A model generated the notes under the pieces. It saw only the letters and a program-made list of their open reading frames with translations, made no database searches and had not been told where the DNA came from. A stretch of DNA of 30,710 bases from a virus: IMG/VR virus record IMGVR_UViG_3300027801_000104, positions 1 to 30,710 of that record. One strand, given 5' to 3'. How positions within the stretch are numbered: the stretch's first letter is position 1; every line of letters begins with the position of its first letter. Below, one piece after another: positions 22,533-28,059 of the stretch. A program made the translations under genes and the position numbers.

Positions 22533-22534
22533 TT

Positions 22535-22795
22535 TTAATTGATTTCAATTATTCCGTTATTTGTAATAGTCCCTAAATTAGTTAATATACCATCGTGCGC
22601 GGTTAATTCTGCCCCGTTGTCAATTGTTATCGTTGCCCCGCTGTCAATTTTTAGTTTTCCATAAACAAAGTACTCAAAATATTGCGGTATTATTAAGCTT
22701 TCACCATTTAAAAAATGGTATTTAGTCCCGGTTGACACGCTTACAGTGTCGGACTCTCTCAAAGCGTCTAATATTTTGTCATATTTAATGTTCAT
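22535..22795 (-). CDS. Small beta-helix-like structural protein (86 aa)
   Basis: 86 residues. After a helical start (KYDKILDALRESDTVSVSTG) the chain has short repeats: YGKLKIDSGATITIDNGAEL, then TAHDGILTNLGTITNNGIIE. These look like turns of a single-stranded beta-helix, the fold of many tail-spike and fibre parts. It shares one base with the stop of the 164-aa gene upstream and ends 2 nt before the adhesin-like gene, so it is probably a fibre connector or tip subunit. No known family. CpG is sparse. Confidence 0.5.
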   Translation of the reverse strand: MNIKYDKILDALRESDTVSVSTGTKYHFLNGESLIIPQYFEYFVYGKLKIDSGATITIDNGAELTAHDGILTNLGTITNNGIIEIN

Positions 22796-23289
22796 TAGCT
22801 GTAATTTAATATAAGACGGTTATTCCATGTATTATCGAAATTCTTATTTCCATCGGCCCACGTTATAGATACATCGTTTCCGGTTTCGATTATTCTTTTA
22901 ACCGACCATGTAACCGAGCTTGTAACCGTTCCAGCATTTGCATAACCTAAATACGTAACCGAACCAACCGAATCAACTTGTAATAGTTTAGAACCGATTG
23001 AGTTTTCATTTACGGTTCCAGTTAAGACTACTAGCAATTGACGAATTAATTCCTGCGTTGCTTCGGTTGCGACTAGATCCAATGTATCATCGAGCGAAAC
23101 TTTAGAATTCAATTCGATTAATTCATCAATAACGGGCTGTAAATTACCGCCGCCGGATCCGGTCACTTTTAATTCATCACCTAAAAAGGTAAATTTGTCC
23201 GTCGTTAATTTTACGGAGTTTGAATTTATAAGTAAATCACAAACCTTTTCCCATATCCTTCCTACTATACCTCGGCTACCTCCTGACAT
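22795..23289 (-). CDS. Hypothetical virion protein (164 aa)
   Basis: 164 residues: IVGRIWEKVCDLLINSNSVK, a Gly-rich linker GSGGGN, a helix VIDELIELNSKVSLDDTLD, a second helix TQELIRQLLVVLTGTV, and a beta-rich end NAGTVTSSVTWSVKRIIETG...SITWADGNKNFDNTWNNR. Helices followed by a beta domain fit an adhesin or fibre-attachment protein. The gene begins directly after the stop of the gp10-like gene. It resembles no family I can name, but its place between neck and fibre genes supports a structural role. Codon use is CpG-rich like the core. Confidence 0.5.
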   Translation of the reverse strand: MSGGSRGIVGRIWEKVCDLLINSNSVKLTTDKFTFLGDELKVTGSGGGNLQPVIDELIELNSKVSLDDTLDLVATEATQELIRQLLVVLTGTVNENSIGSKLLQVDSVGSVTYLGYANAGTVTSSVTWSVKRIIETGNDVSITWADGNKNFDNTWNNRLILNYS

Positions 23290-23790
23290 TTATTCGTTTT
23301 GTAAAAATATATTTCGATTTGTTTTGATAACGTTATCAAAAAAACCTGAGCTAAACGTTCCTAGTTCTTCACGTATTAAAGATAGTACAAATTTACTTTG
23401 TTCTGAAATAACTAGCTGAATAAATCCGGTCCGCCTTCCGTTGTCTGAGAAATTATAAGCGTTTGACGTGGGCGATCCTTCCTGTTCAATCTTTTTTCTG
23501 ATCGCAAAGGCCATTCCTTTAACTTCTTTTTCACCGGTCGCGATTCCTTTTTGTTCAATCCATTCAATCAAAGCGTAAACAGACACTTTTTTTCCCGGTC
23601 TAATTCCCGAATCAACAAACTTCGCGTAATCTTGCATGTAAACATCAATAGTATCAACTCCGTTCGTCTCGAAGCGCATCGTTTCAATTAACGTTTTTGT
23701 GTTGTTGTGTCCTTGCATCGCGATTTCTTCACGAAACTTTTCAACGAAAAATTCACCAACTAAATCCAGTAAGACGTTTATTTCTTCCAT
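23290..23790 (-). CDS. HK97 gp10-like head-tail/neck protein
   Basis: 166 residues. The segment MQDYAKFVDSGIRPGKKVSV followed by YALIEWIEQKGIATG, then KGMAFAIRKKIEQEG, matches the core of the HK97 gp10-like family (...Y..fve.Gtr...a...i..Wi..kg...fa.ai.r.i...G). These proteins act at the neck between head and tail. Start at 23790, immediately after the stop of the 170-aa gene. The pair 23791 and 23290 thus resembles the usual tail-terminator/gp10 pair. Confidence is good for the family, moderate for the exact role. Confidence 0.6.
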   Translation of the reverse strand: MEEINVLLDLVGEFFVEKFREEIAMQGHNNTKTLIETMRFETNGVDTIDVYMQDYAKFVDSGIRPGKKVSVYALIEWIEQKGIATGEKEVKGMAFAIRKKIEQEGSPTSNAYNFSDNGRRTGFIQLVISEQSKFVLSLIREELGTFSSGFFDNVIKTNRNIFLQNE

Positions 23791-24303
23791 CTAGTAAACG
23801 AATGTACCCAGTACACAATCAGAATTAACACACACTTTAACTTTGTAATACGCTTGGACTAGCTTCGAATTATGCACGTCCTTTGCTAAAAACCCGTCAA
23901 TAGTTTTAATATTTTCAACCTCAATTCCGTTTGTAGTTGTTAAGGCTCTTCGTTGAACTTCCGCGATATATTGATTCAGAATCGTTTCGACTTTGGCCTG
24001 TTTATTGCTTAAGTCCTGGACCGTTTGTTGTCCGAAATTATATTGATCGTATACGAATAATTTGAATTCATAACAATTTTGCTTCGGTAAAAATGTAGTC
24101 GTCGCAGATTTACGGTTAATGTTCGGTTGTGAGTCCAACAAAATTGCCGGATACGTTTTTGAAACGTTTTCGTTTACAGCCGATACACGGTTATAAATAA
24201 ATGTCGGAGCTACAATACTCGAAACCGGTAGCGTATTATCGTTTACACGCATAGCAGCGGCTACGGTTTCGAATAAAGTTACTATTGTATCTATGTTAGC
24301 CAT
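23791..24303 (-). CDS. Tail terminator-like or neck protein (170 aa)
   Basis: 170 residues: IDTIVTLFETVAAAMRVNDN at the start, NRVSAVNENVSKTYPAILLD in the middle, KQNCYEFKLFVYDQYNFGQQ, then a helix VEIL-like AKVETILNQYIAEVQRRALT and an end of strands. A helix, a beta-sheet carrying YEFKLFVYDQ and a terminal helix fit the lambda gpU/HK97 gp10-neighbour type of tail terminator. Place just upstream of the gp10-like gene supports this. Cys residues near the C-terminus (VKVCVNSDCVLG) are unusual. Not a firm family match. Confidence 0.5.
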   Translation of the reverse strand: MANIDTIVTLFETVAAAMRVNDNTLPVSSIVAPTFIYNRVSAVNENVSKTYPAILLDSQPNINRKSATTTFLPKQNCYEFKLFVYDQYNFGQQTVQDLSNKQAKVETILNQYIAEVQRRALTTTNGIEVENIKTIDGFLAKDVHNSKLVQAYYKVKVCVNSDCVLGTFVY

Positions 24304-24411
24304 TTACTTTTTCCATTTCTTAGATTCGATTTCCTGCATTGCGTGTTCTGTTTTCGCTCTTGCAATTTTCAACGATATTATTTCCATCACTTCCCACAAA
24401 TCAGAATCCAT
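24304..24411 (-). CDS. Very small protein (35 aa) joined to the 268-aa gene
   Basis: 35 residues from the ATG at 24411 to the TAA at 24304; it begins MDSDLWEVMEIISLKIARAK and ends KKWKK. Its ATG overlaps the stop of the upstream gene (TAATG), a sign of coupled translation, and the next gene starts after its stop without a gap. It is a short amphipathic helix. A tiny overlapping gene after a larger one in the tail region resembles the second half of a tail assembly chaperone pair, but no slippery site is seen at the junction. Role unknown. Confidence 0.5.
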   Translation of the reverse strand: MDSDLWEVMEIISLKIARAKTEHAMQEIESKKWKK

Positions 24412-25217
24412 TACGCTTTCGATTGGCGTTTTGTCCACTCTGTTAAAGATTCCAGTTTCAGCAATACAAATAGCTTCAATTTTCCAATGAAGCCGTTTTG
24501 ATATTTCAGCGTCAACCCCTCCCGGCCCAACTCCCGACGAACTTCCGCCGCCGTAGATGTTTTTAAAAACCGATGATATTTGTTGATGTGCTTTTCCAAA
24601 AAAAAATACCCAGCGTAAGCCGTTTGACAGTCTAAATCAAGAAAGTCCTGAGCGCGTTTGTCTAAAGTTTCTTTCCGTTTATCTTGAAAGTTATTAGAAA
24701 AAAGTACGGCGCTCACCTGAGCCAGGGCATTGTACTTACCTCTATTAAACCCATCAAAAGCAGCCATTAAGGACGTTAAATTAACCCAGTCACCAAAGGT
24801 CGCGCCGGATAGTAATTGAGTGACACCGGTCATGCTAGTGAAGGAATTGATAACTCTATATTGTTTCTTCTTAAATCTAAATCGGTTAATTTGCGGAATG
24901 TTTGTTGGTTCTCCTAAGAACTTGAAACACCTTGACGCTAAGAATTTAAGATCATGCGTGCCGGGTTCGTCAAGTAATATATTGCCCTCTAAAACTTCGC
25001 GCGGAATATCCGAAAAACAACCGATCCAATCAATATAAAACCTATACAAAATTGAATCATCAATTTCCAACGGAGCTTCTTCGGAAGACCGAAGAAGCTT
25101 TAATAACGCCGGAGGTTGATTATTCAGAACCTCAAAAGCATGGGACATTTCACGAATAGAAACGTCTCGCCACCGCTCTTTCAATGTGTAGTTTTTACCG
25201 TTAATATCAAGCTTCAT
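24411..25217 (-). CDS. Hypothetical late-operon protein (268 aa)
   Basis: 268 residues, mostly helical and basic. It begins with a strand pair KLDINGKNYTLKERWRDVSI, which resembles a ubiquitin-like or capsid-side fold seen at the start of tail assembly proteins, then long helices such as QPPALLKLLRSSEEAPLEID, FTSMTGVTQLLSGATFGDWV and FFLEKHINKYHRFLK. Start at 25217, 3 nt after the stop of the 88-aa gene. It lies between terminase/accessory genes and the neck genes, where tail assembly chaperones often occur; I cannot name a family. CpG-rich codon use indicates core phage origin. Confidence 0.5.
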   Translation of the reverse strand: MKLDINGKNYTLKERWRDVSIREMSHAFEVLNNQPPALLKLLRSSEEAPLEIDDSILYRFYIDWIGCFSDIPREVLEGNILLDEPGTHDLKFLASRCFKFLGEPTNIPQINRFRFKKKQYRVINSFTSMTGVTQLLSGATFGDWVNLTSLMAAFDGFNRGKYNALAQVSAVLFSNNFQDKRKETLDKRAQDFLDLDCQTAYAGYFFLEKHINKYHRFLKTSTAAEVRRELGREGLTLKYQNGFIGKLKLFVLLKLESLTEWTKRQSKA

Positions 25218-25220
25218 AGT

Positions 25221-25487
25221 TTATAACTTTTTTGCAGCGTGATTGATACTAACATACACAGATTTCAGTCTGATCGCGAGCGACCTATCTTCTTTAATAG
25301 CGATTGAAATTTCAGCCGCTAACGTTTCTAATTTTGATTTAAAGTAAGCTTTATCTTTCGCTACCGAACCCGACACGATTAAAGTGTCAAATGTTTCGCA
25401 ATGTTCTGACGGCATCACTTCGCCTTCAATCGGTTTAATCGATTCGGTTTTCTTCTTTGCTGGTCTTCCTCGTTTTTTCTTTTCCAT
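25221..25487 (-). CDS. Small basic protein with AT-hook-like start (88 aa)
   Basis: 88 residues. The N-terminus MEKKKRGRPAKKK contains RGRPA, close to the AT-hook core RGRP that binds the minor groove of AT-rich DNA. The rest is helical (YFKSKLETLAAEISIAIKED, SLAIRLKSVYVSINHAAKKL). It may bind phage DNA or regulate the late operon, of which it is the first gene after the accessory island. A TATATTTG element sits 4 nt before the ATG. CpG-rich codon use marks it as the border of the phage core. Function unproven. Confidence 0.5.
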   Translation of the reverse strand: MEKKKRGRPAKKKTESIKPIEGEVMPSEHCETFDTLIVSGSVAKDKAYFKSKLETLAAEISIAIKEDRSLAIRLKSVYVSINHAAKKL

Positions 25488-25491
25488 AGTT

Positions 25492-25499
25492 CAAATATA
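25492..25499 (-). promoter_or_regulatory. Possible flavobacterial -7 element TATATTTG before the late operon
   Basis: Minus strand: TTGCT-TATATTTG-AACT-ATG. The element exactly fits TAnnTTTG, lies after the terminator at 25531-25554 and before the first core gene, where a promoter for the late operon is expected. Spacing to the ATG is only 4 nt, so the transcript would be leaderless. Same arrangement as at 12805-12812. Confidence 0.4.
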
Positions 25500-25530
25500 A
25501 GCAATTAGAATTTAAATTGATAATGATTAA

Positions 25531-25554
25531 TAAAAAAAACGCCATTAAAACGGC
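25531..25554 (-). terminator. Intrinsic terminator closing the accessory island
   Basis: Minus strand: GCCGT-TTTA-ATGGC followed by G and eight T residues. A short stem with one G-T pair and a long T-tract. It would end transcripts from the accessory island before the late operon that starts at 25487. Confidence 0.65.
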
Positions 25555-25555
25555 T

Positions 25556-25610
25556 GATAACATTCCACAACAGCAACCCGAAAAGGGCAGCCTGTTATTT
25601 CAATGTTAGC
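25556..25610 (-). repeat. attC-like folded site 1 (left border of island)
   Basis: Read on the minus strand: GCTAACATT, an unpaired GAAAT, AACAG, a GC-rich hairpin head with TTTT loop, CTGTT, an unpaired GTGG, AATGTTATC. TAACATT pairs with AATGTTA (7 bp) and AACAG with CTGTT (5 bp), separated by an internal loop. This R box, unpaired spacer, L box order with AAC facing GTT is the fold of integron attC sites. The primary R-box match is partial (RYYYAAC expected). It follows the stop codon of the 65-aa gene. Confidence 0.5.
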
Positions 25611-25620
25611 ATTAATACTA
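25605..25620 (-). repeat. Cassette trailer element, copy 2
   Basis: GTTAGCATTAATACTA on the plus strand. It is identical to 27109-27124 and near-identical to 3884-3899 read on the other strand. It includes the TAG stop of the 65-aa gene, and its GTTAGC end is the outer arm of the attC-like site at 25556-25610. Confidence 0.6.
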
Positions 25621-25815
25621 CAAATCAAATTCTATCATTGGTCTTGTAATATCAAATGTTTCTTTATCGTGTTGTTGATTAAGCGTAACCTCAATCACAT
25701 CGTATTCCATATAAGCCCTACCTCTTTGGTCTAGGCTTATTTCAGCATCGTATTTATCAAGCAACTCTTGTAATTCCTTTCTAAATTCTTGCTCAATCTT
25801 TTGTTCTTCTGTCAT
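25618..25815 (-). CDS. Small acidic hypothetical protein (65 aa)
   Basis: Start set at 25815 (MTEEQKIEQEFRKELQELLD); the frame is open to 25851 but those codons fall in the leader repeat. The chain is a Glu/Gln-rich helix followed by YDAEISLDQRGRAYMEYDVI and a strand-rich end with an acidic last residue pair. The middle block resembles small uncharacterised phage proteins (eLLdkY.aEI..d..gr.y). No cysteine or membrane segment. It is flanked by a leader repeat (25823-25893) and by a trailer repeat plus attC-like site, the same arrangement as the 27126 gene. Function unknown. Confidence 0.6.
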   Translation of the reverse strand: MTEEQKIEQEFRKELQELLDKYDAEISLDQRGRAYMEYDVIEVTLNQQHDKETFDITRPMIEFDL

Positions 25816-25822
25816 ATTTTTT

Positions 25823-25893
25823 AGTTTAATAATCCGCACTAATGCTAACAAGTATTAATAACAACCAAAAAGGCAGTTATTACACTTATCATT
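25823..25893 (-). repeat. Leader/hairpin repeat copy A
   Basis: 71 nt that differ from copy B (27393-27462) at five positions, one of them a gap. Minus strand: AATAACTGCC, loop TTTTT, GGTTGTTATT forms the core, extended by AAGTG-TAATAAC against GTTATTAATACTT, then GTTAGCATTAGTGCGGATTATTAAAC before the start codon of the 65-aa gene. The loop differs between copies while the stem is kept, as expected if the fold matters. Confidence 0.7.
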
Positions 25894-25905
25894 GCAAAAC
25901 ATAAC

Positions 25906-25918
25906 TAAAAAAAAGCCC
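25906..25918. repeat. Inverted repeat, left arm, flanking the methyltransferase gene
   Basis: TAAAAAAAAGCCC, the exact 13-bp reverse complement of 26676-26688 on the other side of the methyltransferase gene. CATAAC (25900-25905) adjoins it on the outside; the other arm has GTTATG 5 nt outside. On the minus strand the GGGC-T8 tract may also help end transcription. Confidence 0.5.
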
Positions 25919-25925
25919 ACCACTG

Positions 25926-26642
25926 TTATGCGTTTACTCGGTCGGTTGCAATATTAAAATAGTTTTCGTCCATTTCAATTCCTATTCCGTTTCTATTTAA
26001 GTTTTTACAGGCAACTAAAGTACTTCCAGAACCCATTGTAAAATCTAAAACTGTTTCGTTTTCGTTGGTGTAAGTTTTTACTAAATATTCCATTAAATCT
26101 AATGGTTTTTGTGTTGGGTGTAATTTTCCTTTTTGTACACTTGTATTAAACTTCTGTATGGTTGTTGGGTACTTACCTTTTAAAACCCTAGTTTCTCCAT
26201 CGTGGCTAGTCATACTACTACTACCACTTTTACTTGCGTTTTTTCTAGTATATGTTCTTGGTTTTTCTCTTGGTGTAAATTGTGGGTTGTATGTTGTTTT
26301 ACCTTTTCCAAATATACTTATAATTTCGTGATTACTCATAGGTCTATATTTTGCATAACCGTGTCCAACTGGTAGTGTTTTGTGAAATATCCAATCATAT
26401 TTAAAAGATTTTATATTACTCATTCTTAAAGCAGAACTAAAAGGCTCAGAACCAAATAAAACTATTGCACCATTAGGCTTTATAATTCTATTTAATTGCT
26501 CCCACATCAATTCAAAATCAATTACACTATCCCATTTACAGGCAGTAGTTCCGTATGGTGGGTCTGTAATTATTGCATCAATACTATTATCTTTAATTGT
26601 TTTCATAACCTCCAAGCAATTACCTAATCTTAAATCTATCAT
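25926..26642 (-). CDS. Beta-class DNA methyltransferase (N6-adenine or N4-cytosine)
   Basis: 238 residues. TDPPYG (26-31) is catalytic motif IV (DPPY) and LDFTMGSGSTLVA (199-211) is the cofactor-binding motif I; the order IV before I, with HPTQKP (175-180) and GIEMDENYF near the end, defines the beta class. It methylates the exocyclic amino group of adenine (N6) or cytosine (N4) from S-adenosylmethionine. Gly/Ser-rich residues 130-150 may be the target-recognition loop. No restriction enzyme is next to it, so it probably shields phage DNA or marks it. The gene is CpG-poor, unlike the phage core, and lies between 13-bp inverted repeats inside the accessory island. Start at 26642 gives the canonical IDLRLGNCLEVM. 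Confidence 0.9.
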   Translation of the reverse strand: MIDLRLGNCLEVMKTIKDNSIDAIITDPPYGTTACKWDSVIDFELMWEQLNRIIKPNGAIVLFGSEPFSSALRMSNIKSFKYDWIFHKTLPVGHGYAKYRPMSNHEIISIFGKGKTTYNPQFTPREKPRTYTRKNASKSGSSSMTSHDGETRVLKGKYPTTIQKFNTSVQKGKLHPTQKPLDLMEYLVKTYTNENETVLDFTMGSGSTLVACKNLNRNGIGIEMDENYFNIATDRVNA

Positions 26643-26675
26643 ATATTACGCATTTTATTTTTAAACAAAAATAAT

Positions 26676-26688
26676 GGGCTTTTTTTTA
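26676..26688. repeat. Inverted repeat, right arm, flanking the methyltransferase gene
   Basis: GGGCTTTTTTTTA, the exact reverse complement of 25906-25918. It is followed by GCAAC and GTTATG (26694-26699), then by the large attC-like site 26698-26830. It lies in the 5' leader of the methyltransferase gene on the minus strand. Confidence 0.5.
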
Positions 26689-26697
26689 GCAACGTTA

Positions 26698-26830
26698 TGC
26701 AACAACGTGTATAATTTATTGCTACTAATCGCTATTTTACCAAGTTATTTTTATCGTTTATACTATTCTATTATTTATTAATTTCAGTGTCTTATATCGC
26801 AACAAACCATACACAAATAAGTTATGTGCA
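26698..26830 (-). repeat. Large attC-like folded site 3 (133 nt)
   Basis: Minus strand: TGCACATAAC, TTATTT, GTGTAT, a long AT-rich middle with partly pairing GTTGCGATAT and ATAGCGATTAGTAGCAA, then ATACAC, GTTGTTGCA. Outer TGCA and AAC pair with TGCA and GTT, inner GTGTAT pairs with ATACAC. Length and layout recall Vibrio-type attC repeats. It fills most of the 192-nt gap between the 61-aa membrane protein gene and the methyltransferase gene; no other gene is seen there. Confidence 0.4.
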
Positions 26831-26834
26831 ATGG

Positions 26835-27020
26835 CTAAATTATACCGTAATGTTTAAATATCTGCACCATAGCGTAACCAATCACAAACAAAGGCACTAT
26901 CTTACATATTGCCTTTAATATAAATTCAACTAATGCGTTTGGGGCAGTAAAATTCATAAATAATATTAGTGTTGCCATTGCTAATACTGCGAAGTTGTAA
27001 GTTAATTCAATTGTATTCAT
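26835..27020 (-). CDS. Small two-helix membrane protein (61 aa)
   Basis: 61 residues: NTIELTYNFAVLAMATLILF (first membrane segment about 8-22), MNFTAPNALVEFILKAICK as a loop, and IVPLFVIGYAMVQIFKHYGI as a second segment. No signal-peptidase site or charged tail. Such proteins in accessory loci are often toxins, holin-like or superinfection-exclusion factors, but nothing here decides. It stands alone between two attC-like sites (27061-27114 upstream, 26698-26830 downstream), the strongest cassette-like arrangement in the island. CpG-poor. Confidence 0.55.
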   Translation of the reverse strand: MNTIELTYNFAVLAMATLILFMNFTAPNALVEFILKAICKIVPLFVIGYAMVQIFKHYGII

Positions 27021-27060
27021 TTCGTTTCATTTAATAGTTTGTGCTGTTAAAACCGCCAAA

Positions 27061-27114
27061 GCACATAACACGGTATAAAAAACATTAAAACGATTTTTTA
27101 TACAAACCGTTAGC
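27061..27114 (-). repeat. attC-like folded site 2
   Basis: Minus strand: GCTAACGGTTT, GTATAAAAAA, an 11-nt loop, TTTTTTATAC, CGT, GTTATGTGC. The ten-base arms pair perfectly, outer AAC faces GTT, and the bases between are unpaired and unequal on the two sides, like the spacer of attC sites. The right half recurs at 28002-28024 (TTTTTTATATACCGTGTTGTGCTTC). Site follows the stop of the 83-aa gene by 11 nt. Confidence 0.5.
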
Positions 27115-27124
27115 ATTAATACTA
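27109..27124 (-). repeat. Cassette trailer element, copy 3
   Basis: GTTAGCATTAATACTA, identical to 25605-25620. It directly follows the TAA of the 83-aa gene (27126-27128) and forms the left arm of the attC-like site at 27061-27114. Confidence 0.6.
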
Positions 27125-27125
27125 A

Positions 27126-27377
27126 TTATTCGTGCCAATCTGCAATAACTTTACTTCCTTTCATTACACTTATAGTACAAGGTTCTAAATTACTAATAGT
27201 CCCAGTTTCATTATAATCTAAATCTAACCTGTAAATTTCATCAGCAGCTCCACCTACATTGGCGTACACCACTTCTCCTTCTGGTGTTTCACCTTTAAAC
27301 ATAAAAGTATATTTGTAATAATGCCTAAACTTTAGTTCTACATTACCATACTTTTTTAAAATATCTTCTTTTGTCAT
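27126..27377 (-). CDS. Small hypothetical protein (83 aa)
   Basis: 83 residues. TKEDILKKYGNVELKFRHYY is helical then beta; FMFKGETPEGEVVYANVGGA has a Gly-rich turn; LDLDYNETGTISNLEPCTIS and KGSKVIADWHE end the chain. One cysteine, no signal or membrane segment, slightly acidic. I do not recognise a family, though VVYANVGG-type strands suggest a small beta-barrel. The gene stands between a leader repeat (27393-27462) and a trailer repeat plus attC-like site 2, the same arrangement as the 25618 gene although the proteins are unrelated. Confidence 0.55.
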   Translation of the reverse strand: MTKEDILKKYGNVELKFRHYYKYTFMFKGETPEGEVVYANVGGAADEIYRLDLDYNETGTISNLEPCTISVMKGSKVIADWHE

Positions 27378-27392
27378 TCTATTTAATTTTTA

Positions 27393-27462
27393 AGTTTAAT
27401 AATCCGTACAAATGCTAACAAGTATTAATAACAACCTAACGGCAGTTATTACACTTATCATT
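27393..27462 (-). repeat. Leader/hairpin repeat copy B
   Basis: Minus strand: AATAACTGCC, GTTA loop, GGTTGTTATT as core, with outer AATG...CATT and AAGTG...TACTT arms, then GTTAGCATTTGTACGGATTATTAAAC before the start of the 83-aa gene. It contains GTTAGGT, an exact attC R-box match (GTTRRRY). It begins at the stop codon of the 82-aa gene. See copy A, 25823-25893. Confidence 0.7.
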
Positions 27463-27709
27463 ATAAAACACCGCTACAGTCTTCGCACTCTTTCATTAGT
27501 AATTCTGTTGGAAATCTATCTTCTATTTTGTGATTGCATTGGCATTTTATAACATCATCTAAAACACCATTATTAACGCGGTTCATACCAGCTTTAAACG
27601 CCTCTTCAAATATTAAATCAAAGTGAGGGTTGTTTATTCTTGTATATCCATCGTCATCATAAAGTGAACGCCTAATTTCTGTTAATTTACTTTTGCTAAT
27701 TATCTTCAT
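27461..27709 (-). CDS. Small hypothetical protein with Cys-rich end (82 aa)
   Basis: 82 residues. The first 50 are helical and charged (KSKLTEIRRSLYDDDGYTRI, HFDLIFEEAFKAGMNRVNNG); the end has VIKCQCNHKIEDRFPTELLM and CEDCSGVL. CxC and CxxC with a nearby His may form a small zinc site. No known family. It lies 37 nt downstream of the 79-aa gene without a large folded site between them, only a short ATAAC...GTTAT pair, and ends inside leader repeat B. CpG-poor. Confidence 0.55.
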   Translation of the reverse strand: MKIISKSKLTEIRRSLYDDDGYTRINNPHFDLIFEEAFKAGMNRVNNGVLDDVIKCQCNHKIEDRFPTELLMKECEDCSGVL

Positions 27710-27746
27710 CTATTTAATTCGTTAATAACATTGTTTAGTTGTAGCG

Positions 27747-27986
27747 TTATGCTTCATTTAAAGCACGTTTATACATTTCTTCTAATTCATCAAAGAAAGA
27801 TTCTCCTTTTGTTGTCCTCATTGACTTATTGTATTGGTTCACATAAACCACAAAACCATTATCATCAATCCTTTCATAAGTATCAATAACATCTCTACCT
27901 TTTTCTGTATTAGTCCAAGTAATATAAGTCCTTGGTTTTGTTACTGTGAATACTTTCAAATTCTTTACTTGTTGTATAAATTTCAT
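27747..27986 (-). CDS. Small hypothetical protein (79 aa)
   Basis: Start set at 27986 (MKFIQQVKNLKVFTVTKPRT); the frame is open to 28049 but that part lies in the attC-like site at 28002-28054. Middle: YITWTNTEKGRDVIDTYERI; then DDNGFVVYVNQYNKSMRTTK, and a helical end ELEEMYKRALNEA. Basic, no cysteine, no membrane segment. I do not recognise a family. It is the first gene of the CpG-poor island when read in the direction of transcription. Its stop lies in GCATAAC, as does the stop of the methyltransferase gene. Confidence 0.5.
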   Translation of the reverse strand: MKFIQQVKNLKVFTVTKPRTYITWTNTEKGRDVIDTYERIDDNGFVVYVNQYNKSMRTTKGESFFDELEEMYKRALNEA

Positions 27987-28001
27987 GTCTATTAAATTAA
28001 C

Positions 28002-28054
28002 GAAGCACAACACGGTATATAAAAAATTCCGCTTTGCTCCACATTTCATATACT
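28002..28054 (-). repeat. attC-like site 4 (right border of island, left half atypical)
   Basis: Minus strand: TAGTATATGAAAT, GTGGAGCAAAGCGG, AATTTTTTATATACCG, TGTTGTGCTTC. GTATAT pairs with ATATAC. The right half matches that of site 2 almost base for base (TTTTTTATA..CCGTGTT.TGTGCTT), but the expected AAC of the left arm is missing; the sequence there runs into the end of the core-like 28060 gene. CpG density changes sharply here. Looks like a junction between core and island. Confidence 0.45.
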
Positions 28055-28059
28055 AATCA

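Noticed and set aside
24395-24425. Programmed frameshift joining the 268-aa and 35-aa genes
   Set aside because: The junction is a plain TAATG overlap and I see no slippery heptamer or downstream structure.
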